Assembly (NCBI GenBank): GCA_947489685.1
Contig: CANLEM010000005.1
Location: forward strand, 1 to 64,000
Length of the DNA: 64,000 bases
Direction: 5' to 3'
From: an uncultured Aquimarina sp.
GTDB taxonomy: Bacteria > Bacteroidota > Bacteroidia > Flavobacteriales > Flavobacteriaceae
A program made the translations under genes and the position numbers. Below the pieces are notes generated by a model. The model did no database searches, was not told the origin of the DNA, and was given only the letters and a program-made list of their open reading frames with translations. Every line of letters begins with the position of its first letter. The first letter of the stretch is position 1. Of this stretch, positions 36,006-45,257 are shown one piece after another.

Positions 36006-36779
36006 ATTGTATTAAAAACCGAAAATCTCTCGATCGGATATCGTACCAAAAATGAATTAAATGTGGTATCGGCCGATATTAATTTAAAACTTCATGAAGG
36101 AGAATTAGTAGGTTTGGTTGGCGCAAACGGAATTGGTAAATCTACATTATTAAGAACTCTATCCAAAGTACAACCACCGTTACATGGCAGTATTTTGTTA
36201 TCAGACAAAGATATTGCATCGTATAAATCAATAGAGCTGGCTTCGCAGTTAAGCATTGTGTTAACAGAACAAATAGCCTCAAAAAACCTTACGGTCCAAG
36301 AATTGGTAGCTCTTGGTCGACAACCATATACCAATTGGGTAGGTAAAATGGTCGAAGAAGATATCGAAAAAGTCAGAAAAGCAATAGAAGTAACTCATAT
36401 TTCTGATCTGGTTAACAAAAGGTGTTTCGAGCTTAGTGACGGGCAGCTACAAAAAGTACTCATCGCTCGGGCTATTGCTCAAGACACACCCTTTATCATG
36501 CTAGACGAACCTACTACGCACTTGGATATATATCATAAAGCATACATCTTAAAACTCTTAAAACGTCTTGCATTCGAGACTAAAAAAACAATTTTGTTTT
36601 CTACCCACGAAATAGATTTTGCCATACAATTATGCGATAAGATGATCGTTATGAATACAGATGGTTTTGAATTTGGTCGCCCCAAAGAACTAGTACAGGC
36701 AAGAGCTTTTTCTGGGTTGTTTCCTGAAGATTTAATACTTTTTGACTCCAAGTCAGGAAGATATAAAGTTAGAAATTGA
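36006..36779 (+). CDS. FecE/BtuD-type ABC transporter ATP-binding protein with non-standard start
   Basis: 257 aa if begun at ATT 36006. The family's first strand and A-loop (VLKTENLSIGY) are encoded in frame before any ATG, GTG or TTG; the first conventional start is GTG at 36063, which would remove them. The reading frame is open back to a TAA at 35970. Motifs: GLVGANGIGKSTLL (Walker A), ELSDGQLQKVLIARAIAQ (signature, LSDGQ), FIMLDEPTTHLD (Walker B), STHEI (H-loop). The wording matches ATPases of iron-siderophore, haem or cobalamin importers. No permease or binding protein is adjacent, so it is an orphan component here. Possible explanations are AUU/AUC initiation, a lost ATG, or a sequence error. 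Confidence 0.8.
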   Translation: MVLKTENLSIGYRTKNELNVVSADINLKLHEGELVGLVGANGIGKSTLLRTLSKVQPPLHGSILLSDKDIASYKSIELASQLSIVLTEQIASKNLTVQELVALGRQPYTNWVGKMVEEDIEKVRKAIEVTHISDLVNKRCFELSDGQLQKVLIARAIAQDTPFIMLDEPTTHLDIYHKAYILKLLKRLAFETKKTILFSTHEIDFAIQLCDKMIVMNTDGFEFGRPKELVQARAFSGLFPEDLILFDSKSGRYKVRN

Positions 36780-36803
36780 TCATAAGCACTTAAAAAAACT
36801 ATT

Positions 36804-37544
36804 ATGAGACCTCATCATTATAAATTTTTAATCTACCTTTTTGCTATTTCGTTATTCGTATCTTCATGTTCTAGCGATGATAATTCGGTACCTCCCGAAA
36901 TTGACAATCCAAACGAAAATGGCCTTACCGATTATCAACTCAGTGTGGTTTCGTATTTTAAGCAAGTAGCCCTGGGATTCGAATTTGGTAATGCAAGTAA
37001 AATTACCAGAAAGTGGACTACAACTATGAAGGTCTTTGTGGCCGGAACTCCCAGTACTGCATTAAGAACAGAATTAGACCGTATTGTTTCCGAAATCAAC
37101 ACCTTGGTCTCTGATGGTTTCAAGATAGAAATTGTTGATGATGTTAATCAATCTAATTTCTACGTTTTCTTTGGTACTGGAGGCCAATATGCTAACCTAT
37201 ATCCAGATCAATCTTCATTAGTAGCGAATAATTGGGGATTGTTTAGCATTTTTTGGGATGGATCTAATGCCCTTAACAATGGCCATATGTATGTAGATAT
37301 TAACCGTGCCAATGACGCTGAGCAAAAACATTTGCTAAGAGAAGAATTAACACAATCATTAGGGCTAGCAAGAGATTCTACAAGGTTTCCTGATAGTATT
37401 TTTCAATCCGAATGGACAAGAACTACCAGATATGCAACAATTGATAAAGATCTTATCAAACTTTTATATCATCCAGATATGGAAATAGGATTAAATGCTA
37501 CTCAAGTTGAAGCACTATTAATCCGTATTCTTAAGACTCCATAA
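36804..37544 (+). CDS. DUF2927 lipoprotein (putative protease-like)
   Basis: 246 aa. A lipoprotein signal peptide ends at SSCSSDD (Cys about residue 22). The DUF2927 hallmark HLLREELTQSLGLARDS lies near 175-192, followed by the PDSIFQSEW segment and YATIDKDLIKLLYHP. The His-Glu arrangement resembles a metalloprotease helix but is not a standard HExxH. It lies 24 bp after the ABC ATPase gene on the same strand. Function not known. Confidence 0.75.
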   Translation: MRPHHYKFLIYLFAISLFVSSCSSDDNSVPPEIDNPNENGLTDYQLSVVSYFKQVALGFEFGNASKITRKWTTTMKVFVAGTPSTALRTELDRIVSEINTLVSDGFKIEIVDDVNQSNFYVFFGTGGQYANLYPDQSSLVANNWGLFSIFWDGSNALNNGHMYVDINRANDAEQKHLLREELTQSLGLARDSTRFPDSIFQSEWTRTTRYATIDKDLIKLLYHPDMEIGLNATQVEALLIRILKTP

Positions 37545-37605
37545 AAACATGATATCTTTAGGATATTAGTTGGATCAAAATAAATCTTTTCTAACTTCTA
37601 ATCTT

Positions 37606-37613
37606 TATCTTTG
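37606..37613 (+). promoter_or_regulatory. -7 promoter box TATCTTTG upstream of rmuC
   Basis: Exact match to TAnnTTTG, 22 bp before the rmuC ATG, giving a short leader. No TTG at the standard -33 distance is seen. Confidence 0.45.
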
Positions 37614-37635
37614 AATAAAGTAAATTAGAGAGTAG

Positions 37636-38985
37636 ATGTTAGAATACACACCGATCATTATTGCTATTGGGGCAATTATTATATCAATCGTTATTGGGTT
37701 TTTTATTGGTAAATATGTGGCTTCATTAAAAAACAAAAGTGATGAAAGTACTGTTTATGAAAGAGCATCGCAATTGCAATATCAATTTGATGAATTAAAA
37801 AAATCTTCTGAAAAACAAATTTCAATACTCAATCAAGAACGAGAAGAAATACGAAGAGAGAAGGATCATGTACATACCGAACTTACTCGTCGTAATGCAC
37901 AATTTGAAAATCTTCAACTTAAAAACACTGAACAGAAGGAAGAAGTCGAAAAGTTACAAGAAAAATTCACCAAAGAATTTGAGAATCTCGCCAATAAAAT
38001 CCTTGATGAAAAATCAAATAAGTTTACCGAACAGAATAAAGAAAACATAAAGAATATTCTTACTCCTTTACAAGAAAAAATCAACACCTTCGAAAAAAAG
38101 GTAGAACAAACTCATAAAGAAAGTATTGATTATCATGCAGCTTTACGCCAACAGATTCTTGGACTAAAGGATTTAAATGAACAAATGAGTAAGGAAGCTA
38201 CGAACCTTACAAAAGCACTAAAAGGTGATAATAAAATGCAAGGGAACTGGGGCGAACTTGTGCTGGAACGCGTATTAGAAAAATCTGGACTAGAGAAAGA
38301 TCGAGAATACTATGTGCAGCAAAGTTTTACCACCTCTAATGGAGAGCGCGTATTACCAGATGTCGTTATTTATCTACCCGATAACAAGAAAATGGTTATC
38401 GATTCTAAAGTAACTCTAACTGCATACGAGCGATTTGTTAATGAAGAAGATGACATCCTTAAAGCGGGTTATCTCAAGGAGCATATCAACGCTTTAAAGC
38501 GACATGTAGATCAGCTTTCTGAAAAAAATTATCAAGATTTATATGACATCGAATCACCCGATTTCGTATTGCTGTTTGTTCCCATAGAACCTGCATTTGC
38601 CATCGCTATTAATGAAGACAACAAACTTTATAATCAGGCTTTTGAGAAAAACATTGTTATCGTAACTCCCTCTACTCTACTTGCCACATTACGCACTATA
38701 GATACGATGTGGAATAATGAGAAACAACAGCGTAATGCTATTGAAATAGCAAGACAAGCAGGAGCTTTGTATGACAAGTTTGAAGGATTGGTCAAAGATT
38801 TAACCGGAGTAGGTAAAAAAATTGATGATGCTAAAAAAGACTATTCTGCTGCGATGAATAAATTAGTCGAAGGGCGAGGAAACCTAATTACTAGTGTAGA
38901 AAAGCTTAAGAAAATGGGGGCTAAAGCCAAAAAATCGTTACCCGAAACCATTATTAAAAGAGCTACAGAAGATAATGATTCTTAA
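37636..38985 (+). CDS. rmuC: DNA recombination protein RmuC
   Basis: 449 aa. An N-terminal membrane anchor (IIIAIGAIIISIVIGFFIG, about 5-25), a long coiled coil (about 35-180) rich in E, K and Q, then the RmuC nuclease-like domain: QGNWGELVLERVLEKSGL, ERVLPDVVIYLPDNKKMVIDSKVTL, DFVLLFVPIEPAFAIAI. RmuC limits inversion events at short inverted repeats in E. coli. Genes downstream follow closely on the same strand. Confidence 0.93.
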   Translation: MLEYTPIIIAIGAIIISIVIGFFIGKYVASLKNKSDESTVYERASQLQYQFDELKKSSEKQISILNQEREEIRREKDHVHTELTRRNAQFENLQLKNTEQKEEVEKLQEKFTKEFENLANKILDEKSNKFTEQNKENIKNILTPLQEKINTFEKKVEQTHKESIDYHAALRQQILGLKDLNEQMSKEATNLTKALKGDNKMQGNWGELVLERVLEKSGLEKDREYYVQQSFTTSNGERVLPDVVIYLPDNKKMVIDSKVTLTAYERFVNEEDDILKAGYLKEHINALKRHVDQLSEKNYQDLYDIESPDFVLLFVPIEPAFAIAINEDNKLYNQAFEKNIVIVTPSTLLATLRTIDTMWNNEKQQRNAIEIARQAGALYDKFEGLVKDLTGVGKKIDDAKKDYSAAMNKLVEGRGNLITSVEKLKKMGAKAKKSLPETIIKRATEDNDS

Positions 38986-38997
38986 AAACGAACCGAT

Positions 38998-39336
38998 ATG
39001 AACAGTATAGATTCATCACAGATTATAATACAACTATTAATTGCATTACTTTATGCAATCCCAACCGTATTATTAATACTTATTATTTTGTATTATATAA
39101 TAAAAAAAGGTGCCAAAATTGATGGTATTTTAATGTTAATAGGAAATATTATTGTTCTTATTGCTACAATCATAAGTAAAATCCTATTTATACAATTAGT
39201 GCATTATCAAAAATGGGAAGCCACTTCATACTCTTATATGGTTGCCGTCATAAATATTATTTCTTTTATCGGATCCTTAGCCTTTGTGATTGGGTTACTT
39301 TTATTAATTAGAAAAATTGTAAAAAATAAATTATAA
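38998..39336 (+). CDS. Small integral membrane protein of unknown function
   Basis: 112 aa, not recognised. Three hydrophobic helices: about 10-30, 38-62 and 80-107, with a basic KKGAK loop after the first. It lies 12 bp after rmuC and 10 bp before the serine hydrolase gene, so it is probably co-transcribed. No conserved catalytic pattern is seen. Confidence 0.65.
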   Translation: MNSIDSSQIIIQLLIALLYAIPTVLLILIILYYIIKKGAKIDGILMLIGNIIVLIATIISKILFIQLVHYQKWEATSYSYMVAVINIISFIGSLAFVIGLLLLIRKIVKNKL

Positions 39337-39346
39337 GCACGGTGCA

Positions 39347-40492
39347 ATGAAAATAAAACATCTCTTCATCTTATTATTTTTAATTGGGTGTATTACAAAT
39401 GCTCAACAAAATTATTTTCCAGACCAACAAAATTGGGAAGAAAAGACTCCAACCGAATTTAATATCGATTCGCAAAAAATAGATCAAGCCGTCCAATTTG
39501 CAAAAGAACACGAGTACTCTGGAGCCAAAGATTTACGGCAAGCTATTGTAAAAGGATTTGAAAGAGAACCTTATCACAAAATCCTGGGGCCTACCAAAAA
39601 GCGTGGCGGTCCCGCAGGATTAATCATCAAAAACGGATACATTATTGCCAAATGGGGAGATATTGATCGTGTGGATATGACTTTTAGCGTTACTAAAAGT
39701 TATCTGTCTACTATGGCAGGACTGGCCTTAGATGATAAACTAATACCATCTGTGGATAGTAATACTTACACTCATGTATGGGATCACACTTTTGATGGAG
39801 TACATAATAAAAAAATTACCTGGAGACATTTATTAACACAATCCTCAGACTGGTCCGGTCAACTCTGGGGGGGATACGATTGGGCAGATCGACCACCACG
39901 CGATGGAGGAATTGATGATTGGAAACTAAGAAAATTACATGAACCAGGAACCGTTTTTGAATATAATGATGTTAGAGTAAACGTACTCGCATATTCGTTA
40001 TTAAATGTATGGAGACGACCATTACCACAAATCTTAAAAGAAAGAATAATGGATCCTATTGGGGCTTCTACTACCTGGAGATGGTTTGGTTATGACAATT
40101 CTTGGATTACCATGGATGGTATAAAAATGCAATCAGTTAGTGGTGGCGGACACTCTGGTGGCGGGATGTTTATCAACACCCTGGATCATGCTCGATTTGG
40201 TTTATTGTTTCTCAATAATGGAAATTGGGATGGAAAGCAATTACTATCAAAAAACTGGATTACTGAAGCTACCACGCCCTCTCAAGCAAATCCTAATTAC
40301 GGTTTTATGTGGTGGCTCAACCAAAAGGGAACACGCCATTGGGAAGGGTTACCAGAACATTTATATTATGCAGCCGGTTTTGGTGGTAATTTTATTGTTA
40401 TCGATCAACAACAAAATCTAGTTGTAGTAACAAGGTGGTTAGAGCCTAACCAAATAGATGAATTTATGACCAAAGTTTATAGTGCCTTATGA
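39347..40492 (+). CDS. Secreted serine hydrolase, beta-lactamase family
   Basis: 381 aa. Signal peptide MKIKHLFILLFLIGCITNAQ, then a class C beta-lactamase-type domain. The nucleophile motif is SVTK (S114, K117) and the second motif YND (Y206). It ends with an AAGFGGNF segment at the position of the third motif. The family includes esterases and D-amino acid peptidases; the substrate is unknown. Its TGA overlaps the ATG of the next gene (ATGA), indicating coupled translation. It is unrelated by position to the NRPS cluster 20 kb away. Confidence 0.85.
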   Translation: MKIKHLFILLFLIGCITNAQQNYFPDQQNWEEKTPTEFNIDSQKIDQAVQFAKEHEYSGAKDLRQAIVKGFEREPYHKILGPTKKRGGPAGLIIKNGYIIAKWGDIDRVDMTFSVTKSYLSTMAGLALDDKLIPSVDSNTYTHVWDHTFDGVHNKKITWRHLLTQSSDWSGQLWGGYDWADRPPRDGGIDDWKLRKLHEPGTVFEYNDVRVNVLAYSLLNVWRRPLPQILKERIMDPIGASTTWRWFGYDNSWITMDGIKMQSVSGGGHSGGGMFINTLDHARFGLLFLNNGNWDGKQLLSKNWITEATTPSQANPNYGFMWWLNQKGTRHWEGLPEHLYYAAGFGGNFIVIDQQQNLVVVTRWLEPNQIDEFMTKVYSAL

Positions 40493-40857
40493 AAAAAGTA
40501 TTAGCAATTATAATTATCGTGATTCTTGCTCTTTTTGCAGGATGGTATGCATTCGTGTATTACGCTAGTTATAGCGAAGGAACCAGAAGTGGCGAATTGA
40601 TTAAGTTTAGCAATAAAGGTGTCGTTTTTAAAACTTGGGAAGGAGAAATAAGTCAGGGAATTTCTGGTGCGCAAATATTTAGTTTCTCGGTAGAAGATAA
40701 AAACAAAGCTATTATCCAAAAACTTGAAAAATTTCAGGGTAGATATGTAAAACTCAAATACAAAGAAAGATTTGGTCAAATTTCGTGGCTAGGAGACACA
40801 AAATATTTTGTTATCGATGTGGTTGAAGAAATTTCACCACACTTTAGAAATAAATAA
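40489..40857 (+). CDS. Small membrane-anchored protein, conserved in flavobacteria
   Basis: 122 aa. One N-terminal membrane helix (VLAIIIIVILALFAGWYAFVYY) and a soluble domain containing SYSEGTRSGELIKFSNKG, FKTWEGEI and FVIDVVEEI, probably a small beta-barrel outside the membrane. From memory such proteins are common in Flavobacteriaceae and are often misnamed. It overlaps the serine hydrolase gene by 4 bp. Function not known. Confidence 0.72.
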   Translation: MKKVLAIIIIVILALFAGWYAFVYYASYSEGTRSGELIKFSNKGVVFKTWEGEISQGISGAQIFSFSVEDKNKAIIQKLEKFQGRYVKLKYKERFGQISWLGDTKYFVIDVVEEISPHFRNK

Positions 40858-40867
40858 ATGAAGGCGT

Positions 40868-41410
40868 ATGAAAAAATATAAAACCAATAAAGAATCGAGA
40901 GTAGTTATCTCAGAATTGATGTTACCTTCTCATTCTAATTTTAGTGGAAAAATACATGGAGGATACATTTTATCCTTAATGGATCAAATTGCTTTTGCTT
41001 GCGCATCCAAACATTCTGAAGCCTATTGCGTTACGGCTAGTGTAGATAAAGTAGATTTTTTAAAACCTGTTGAAGTTGGAGAACTCGTTACCATGAAGGC
41101 GTCTGTAAATCACGTAGGCAATACATCAATGGTAGTGGGTGTACGTGTAGAATCTGAGAATATACAAACTGGAAAAATGAAACATTGTAACTCGAGTTAT
41201 TTTACAATGGTAGCCAAAAACAATGAGGGACAGAGTGTATCGGTTCCTGGTTTAGTTTTAGAAAACAAAACAGCAATACGTCGTTTTGTTCGTAGTATCA
41301 TTCGCAAAGAAGATGCTCAGGCAAGACGCGATCGTTTTAAAGCTTCAGAGTTTGAATTTGAATCTCATGTAGAATTATTAAAGGAATATAACGTAAAAAT
41401 CCAGTTATAA
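40868..41410 (+). CDS. Acyl-CoA thioesterase, hotdog fold (YciA/ACOT type)
   Basis: 180 aa. The hotdog helix HSNFSGKIHGGYILSLMDQIAFACASKHS carries the conserved Asp of the YciA/BFIT thioesterase family, followed by the strands VDKVDFLKPVEVGELVTMKASV. A basic C-terminal extension (about 135-180, RRFVRSIIRKEDAQARRDR) goes beyond the core. It hydrolyses acyl-CoA to free acid and CoA; chain-length preference is unknown. It closes the run of close-packed plus-strand genes that begins with rmuC. Confidence 0.85.
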   Translation: MKKYKTNKESRVVISELMLPSHSNFSGKIHGGYILSLMDQIAFACASKHSEAYCVTASVDKVDFLKPVEVGELVTMKASVNHVGNTSMVVGVRVESENIQTGKMKHCNSSYFTMVAKNNEGQSVSVPGLVLENKTAIRRFVRSIIRKEDAQARRDRFKASEFEFESHVELLKEYNVKIQL

Positions 41411-41482
41411 TTAAACCGCGAAGTCTGCGTTATACTATCGATTCTTAGAATCTTCGTATATTTCAATAAAAAACCCCGAGTT

Positions 41483-41863
41483 ATGAAAAATGTTATCCAT
41501 AAGTATATCTTATTTACCGCATGCGTATTATTTCTTGCAGGTTGTAGTAGTAACGATGACGGTGCAGATCCTGATCCTGATCCCGATGTAAATCCTAACC
41601 CTGATAAAATTACTACATATGAAGCAGATGTAAAGACCATTATCGATCAACAATGTTTACGCTGTCACACAATTCCCTTGACCGAAGGTGCTCCTTTTCC
41701 TATGAGAAATTATGACGAAGTTATTGTTGGTGTAAACCGTGATCTGGTATTAAGAATGGTATCTACCAGTATTAATAATGTAATGCCTCCTTCAGGTAGA
41801 CTTCCTCAGGAAACCATAGATATTATTTTGGACTGGGAAGCAGATGGGTTCTTAGAAAGATAA
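41483..41863 (+). CDS. Cytochrome c-type lipoprotein
   Basis: 126 aa. Lipoprotein signal (FLAGC, Cys about residue 21), then an acidic DPDPDPD linker, then a c-type haem domain with CLRCH (C58, C61, H62) and a likely axial methionine in NNVMPPSG (M101). It is a single-haem periplasmic electron carrier or a membrane-bound sensor of unknown partner. It stands alone, convergent with the FG-GAP gene. Confidence 0.85.
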   Translation: MKNVIHKYILFTACVLFLAGCSSNDDGADPDPDPDVNPNPDKITTYEADVKTIIDQQCLRCHTIPLTEGAPFPMRNYDEVIVGVNRDLVLRMVSTSINNVMPPSGRLPQETIDIILDWEADGFLER

Positions 41864-41882
41864 TTATTTTTAAAATTTTAAT

Positions 41883-44800
41883 TTACTTGAGGTTATTCAC
41901 TCTAACCGATTGCATGTAATCATTATTTTTACCTGCAATTATATACGAAGTACCTTTTACATTGATTTTGGTCATATCTTTTATATCTCCAGGAAGATAT
42001 AATCCGCTTTGAGTTGCAGGAATAGGTGAAAAATTTCCAGAGCCATCTCCTTTAAGAAATACTCCGTAACCTGCATCATTTCTTGGTGTTTCAACTTCAG
42101 AAACATATAAATTACCCGCTACTAGTGCATCTAGATAACCATCTTTATCAAAATCATCGACCAATGTCTTACTTATCGAAGATAATTGTGCTGCAGATGG
42201 TAATTTTTTGATTTTAAATTCGCCATCAGTATTTTCAAGATATATACTTGCAAAAGATTTAACTTGATAATGCAATGAAGACTCTAGTGATTCTTTGGTA
42301 TAGACATCGACCAGTGTAGCTTCAGAAAAACTTTTATAGTCTTTAAATTTATACTCGATTCCCGATATTTGTTCAGACGAGCACTGTCTGCCCCGTACAG
42401 GAAATTGTTTCCCTTCATTATAATAACTCAATACAATATCCGAAGAACTATTTTTGTCAAAATCATTTACATAAATATCAAAAGTTTCATCTTCGGTAGC
42501 TTGGTATTTATAATTTAATCCATTATTACCTACAATGTAATCCATATCGCCATCGTTATCAAAATCACCTTCGGCTATACTCCACCACCAACCTGTAGTA
42601 TCTGTTGTTAACCCCAACTTTTCTGACTCTTCAACAAATCCGGTTTTTGTATTCTTAAAAACACGAATTGGCATCCACTCTCCTACAATGATAATATCTA
42701 ATAAATCATCTTTGTTATAATCTGTAATCACAGCACTTGTAGCCATACCCAGGTTTAGAAAATCAGGTGCAGTGCTTTCGGTAACATCTTCAAATCTGAC
42801 CTCATCATTTTTACTTATATTTCTTAATAGATGTGTATTTGCCGGCATTGGATACTGCCAGGGTATTTGCCTACCGAGTACGATCAAGTCTTGTTTTCCA
42901 TCTTTGTCAAAATCAATGGTATATACTCTAGAACCACTAGTAAGCATTGTAGGCAATACAGTATCATTAGCTTTCTCAAAATTACCCGCCCCATCATTAA
43001 TGTAAAGTCTATCTTGTAACAACTCTGAATCTGGTGAAAATTCGTATCCACCACTTACTACATATACATCATTATCTCCATCTTGATCAGCATCAAAAAC
43101 AACAGCTCCCACATCTTCGTACGACTTATCCGATTCGAAAACTGCCATTTCTTGTTCTTCAAAACCTTTTTCTGTTTGATAAAACATTCTTCCGGGTTGT
43201 TCTGCAGCTCCGCCAAAAAAGTAATCATCCAATCCATCATTATTTAGGTCTCCTACGGCCAAGGCCGGACCAAAAGACGACATTTTATGAGGTAGTAATA
43301 CTTGTCTACCAAAGTCATTATAGGTATTTTCTTTATGCTTATATTCCGGAAAAAAATCGTTACTCTCTGATGCAAATAAGGTTGTTTTATATTCTTTATC
43401 CAAAATAGTATCTATAGAAGCATCCTTATACTTAACCACAAATTTTTGATTGGCCTCGACATTATTTAATATTTGAGATTTTTGATCAGGCCACACCACT
43501 TTTAATTCTTTTATCGCATTTGTAGTATTTAACCCAAAATGTAACTCTGGAGCAACCGAAGACTGAAACCCTCGAGATAATGTTAATTCTTGCATTTGAG
43601 TACCTAGATCTGTAGTAACATACACTCTAGCTCCAAGCCCAAATTTATTTTTAGAATCCCCTTCAAATCCCACCGAGATATAGTTATTCTTTTTTGAACT
43701 TCTATTTTCAAAAACCGAAGCATAATCATCTATATTACTAGTTATTATTTCGAGATCACCATCATTATCGAGATCGGCATACACTACACCATTAGAAAAT
43801 CCTTCGTATTGTATACCCCATTTCTCATTCGCCTTTTCAAAACTCAGGTCTCCTTTGTTTTGAAACATAAAATTATCTATCTTCTCCGAAGGTATACTTA
43901 AGCTTTTTTGCAAAAGACTATCTTTTTGAAGCTTAGTACCAGATAAGCTTTTGAAATAATCGTTATTATTAATTTCTCGCCTGGTTCCGTTACTTATAAA
44001 TAAATCTTTATATCCATCGTTATCGAAATCTGCAAAAAGTGGTCCCCAACTCCAGTCTGTAGATGATGTCCCGGTAATTCTAGATACATTAGAAAATTTA
44101 GGTATACCATTTTCTACTATTCCAGTATTAAGCTGAAAGCAATTGTGCATGTATTGATAATGAAATCCAGAGTTTACTGTGCTCCAAAATAACCTAGTAT
44201 TCATACTCGCCATATTTGCTTTTTTTCGTCTATTGGATTGAGCATCCATATCGACTTGAAAAACATCCAGGTTACCATCATTATTATAATCTGCAATATC
44301 AGCACCCATACCAAAAAAAGCTGTATGTGCAGTCGCCTCTTTAACTACTTCTTTAAAAGTACCATCTTGATTATTAATGTATAAATAATCGGGTGTACTA
44401 AAATCGTTGGATACATATATATCAGGCCAGCTATCATTATTTAAATCACCTACTGTTGCACTTAAAGTAAGTCCGAAGCTTTTAACGCCTGCGGCTTCGG
44501 TTACATCTGTAAACGTATCTCCATCATTTCTATATAAATGATCTGTTTCATGATCTTTTATATTCTTCATTTTAAAAGAATAATAAAAATTAGGAGCATT
44601 AAAACTAGTTGGAGGATAATTAGCCACGTATAGATCTAAATCCCCATCTTTATCATAATCAAAGAAAGTACTTTGTACACTATTACCTATATCTGCAATA
44701 CCATATGTTTCTGCTTTTTCAGAAAATGTAGTATCGCCATTATTTATAAATAACTGATTTTGTTTGGGTTCGAACTTACCTCCAACAGAACAGTAAATAT

Positions 44801-45188
44801 CCAATAATCCATCCCCATTTATATCAACCATTGTAACGCCGGTATACCATCTATTATCACCAGATACTCCCGCTTTTTCTGTTACATCCTCAAATTTGAG
44901 ATTACCTTTGTTTAGGTATAATTTATTAGAAACTTGGTTGCCGGTAAAGTAAATATCCTTAAGCCCATCATTATTAATATCGCCAACTGATACTCCACCG
45001 CCCATGTACAAATACGAATATGTAAAGTAGTTTAAAGAATCATTTTCTGTAAGCGTATTATTAAAATCAATCCCTGTTTCTGAATGTACCAGAGTAACAA
45101 AAATCTTTTCGTCAATTAATTCTTCTTTTTGTGTGCAACCCGCTAGTATTAATAGACCAACAAGCACTTTCCCCCATTTACTTAACAT
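41883..45188 (-). CDS. FG-GAP/VCBS repeat lipoprotein with ASPIC/UnbV domains
   Basis: 1101 aa. Lipoprotein signal LLILAGCTQKEE. Many calcium-binding FG-GAP-type repeats of the DxNxDGxxD form (GDINNDGLKDIYFTG, DFDNDGYKDLF, DFDKDGKQDLIVLG and others) form a beta-propeller; a UnbV_ASPIC-like segment (SRGFQSSVAPELHFGL...LKVVWPDQ) lies near 530-595. Such proteins are frequent third genes after SusC/SusD pairs and are surface exposed; binding of glycans or proteins is suspected, not shown. It follows susD on the minus strand with an intrinsic terminator between, so its level is probably lower than that of susD. Confidence 0.88.
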   Translation of the reverse strand: MLSKWGKVLVGLLILAGCTQKEELIDEKIFVTLVHSETGIDFNNTLTENDSLNYFTYSYLYMGGGVSVGDINNDGLKDIYFTGNQVSNKLYLNKGNLKFEDVTEKAGVSGDNRWYTGVTMVDINGDGLLDIYCSVGGKFEPKQNQLFINNGDTTFSEKAETYGIADIGNSVQSTFFDYDKDGDLDLYVANYPPTSFNAPNFYYSFKMKNIKDHETDHLYRNDGDTFTDVTEAAGVKSFGLTLSATVGDLNNDSWPDIYVSNDFSTPDYLYINNQDGTFKEVVKEATAHTAFFGMGADIADYNNDGNLDVFQVDMDAQSNRRKKANMASMNTRLFWSTVNSGFHYQYMHNCFQLNTGIVENGIPKFSNVSRITGTSSTDWSWGPLFADFDNDGYKDLFISNGTRREINNNDYFKSLSGTKLQKDSLLQKSLSIPSEKIDNFMFQNKGDLSFEKANEKWGIQYEGFSNGVVYADLDNDGDLEIITSNIDDYASVFENRSSKKNNYISVGFEGDSKNKFGLGARVYVTTDLGTQMQELTLSRGFQSSVAPELHFGLNTTNAIKELKVVWPDQKSQILNNVEANQKFVVKYKDASIDTILDKEYKTTLFASESNDFFPEYKHKENTYNDFGRQVLLPHKMSSFGPALAVGDLNNDGLDDYFFGGAAEQPGRMFYQTEKGFEEQEMAVFESDKSYEDVGAVVFDADQDGDNDVYVVSGGYEFSPDSELLQDRLYINDGAGNFEKANDTVLPTMLTSGSRVYTIDFDKDGKQDLIVLGRQIPWQYPMPANTHLLRNISKNDEVRFEDVTESTAPDFLNLGMATSAVITDYNKDDLLDIIIVGEWMPIRVFKNTKTGFVEESEKLGLTTDTTGWWWSIAEGDFDNDGDMDYIVGNNGLNYKYQATEDETFDIYVNDFDKNSSSDIVLSYYNEGKQFPVRGRQCSSEQISGIEYKFKDYKSFSEATLVDVYTKESLESSLHYQVKSFASIYLENTDGEFKIKKLPSAAQLSSISKTLVDDFDKDGYLDALVAGNLYVSEVETPRNDAGYGVFLKGDGSGNFSPIPATQSGLYLPGDIKDMTKINVKGTSYIIAGKNNDYMQSVRVNNLK

Positions 45189-45203
45189 ACAATTCTAAAT
45201 TAA

Positions 45204-45232
45204 AAAAACAGTATGCCTAACATACTGTTTTT
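45204..45232. terminator. Bidirectional intrinsic terminator between susD and the FG-GAP gene
   Basis: A 12-bp perfect stem (45204-45215 with 45221-45232) around a 5-nt loop carries an A-run at its left end and a T-run at its right end, so it can terminate on both strands. In the minus-strand transcript it directly follows susD. Confidence 0.8.
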
Positions 45233-45257
45233 ATAAAACAATTCAAACTAAAATAAT

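Noticed and set aside
39347..40492. Second serine hydrolase as the prodrug peptidase of the NRPS cluster
   Set aside because: It lies 20 kb away in a transcription unit with a small membrane protein and a thioesterase; the operon-encoded hydrolase at 8867-10351 is the better candidate.
43034..43408. 124-codon plus-strand ORF opposite the FG-GAP gene
   Set aside because: Its translation is rich in H, L and Q, reflecting the antisense of acidic DxNxDG repeats; it is a shadow of the real gene.
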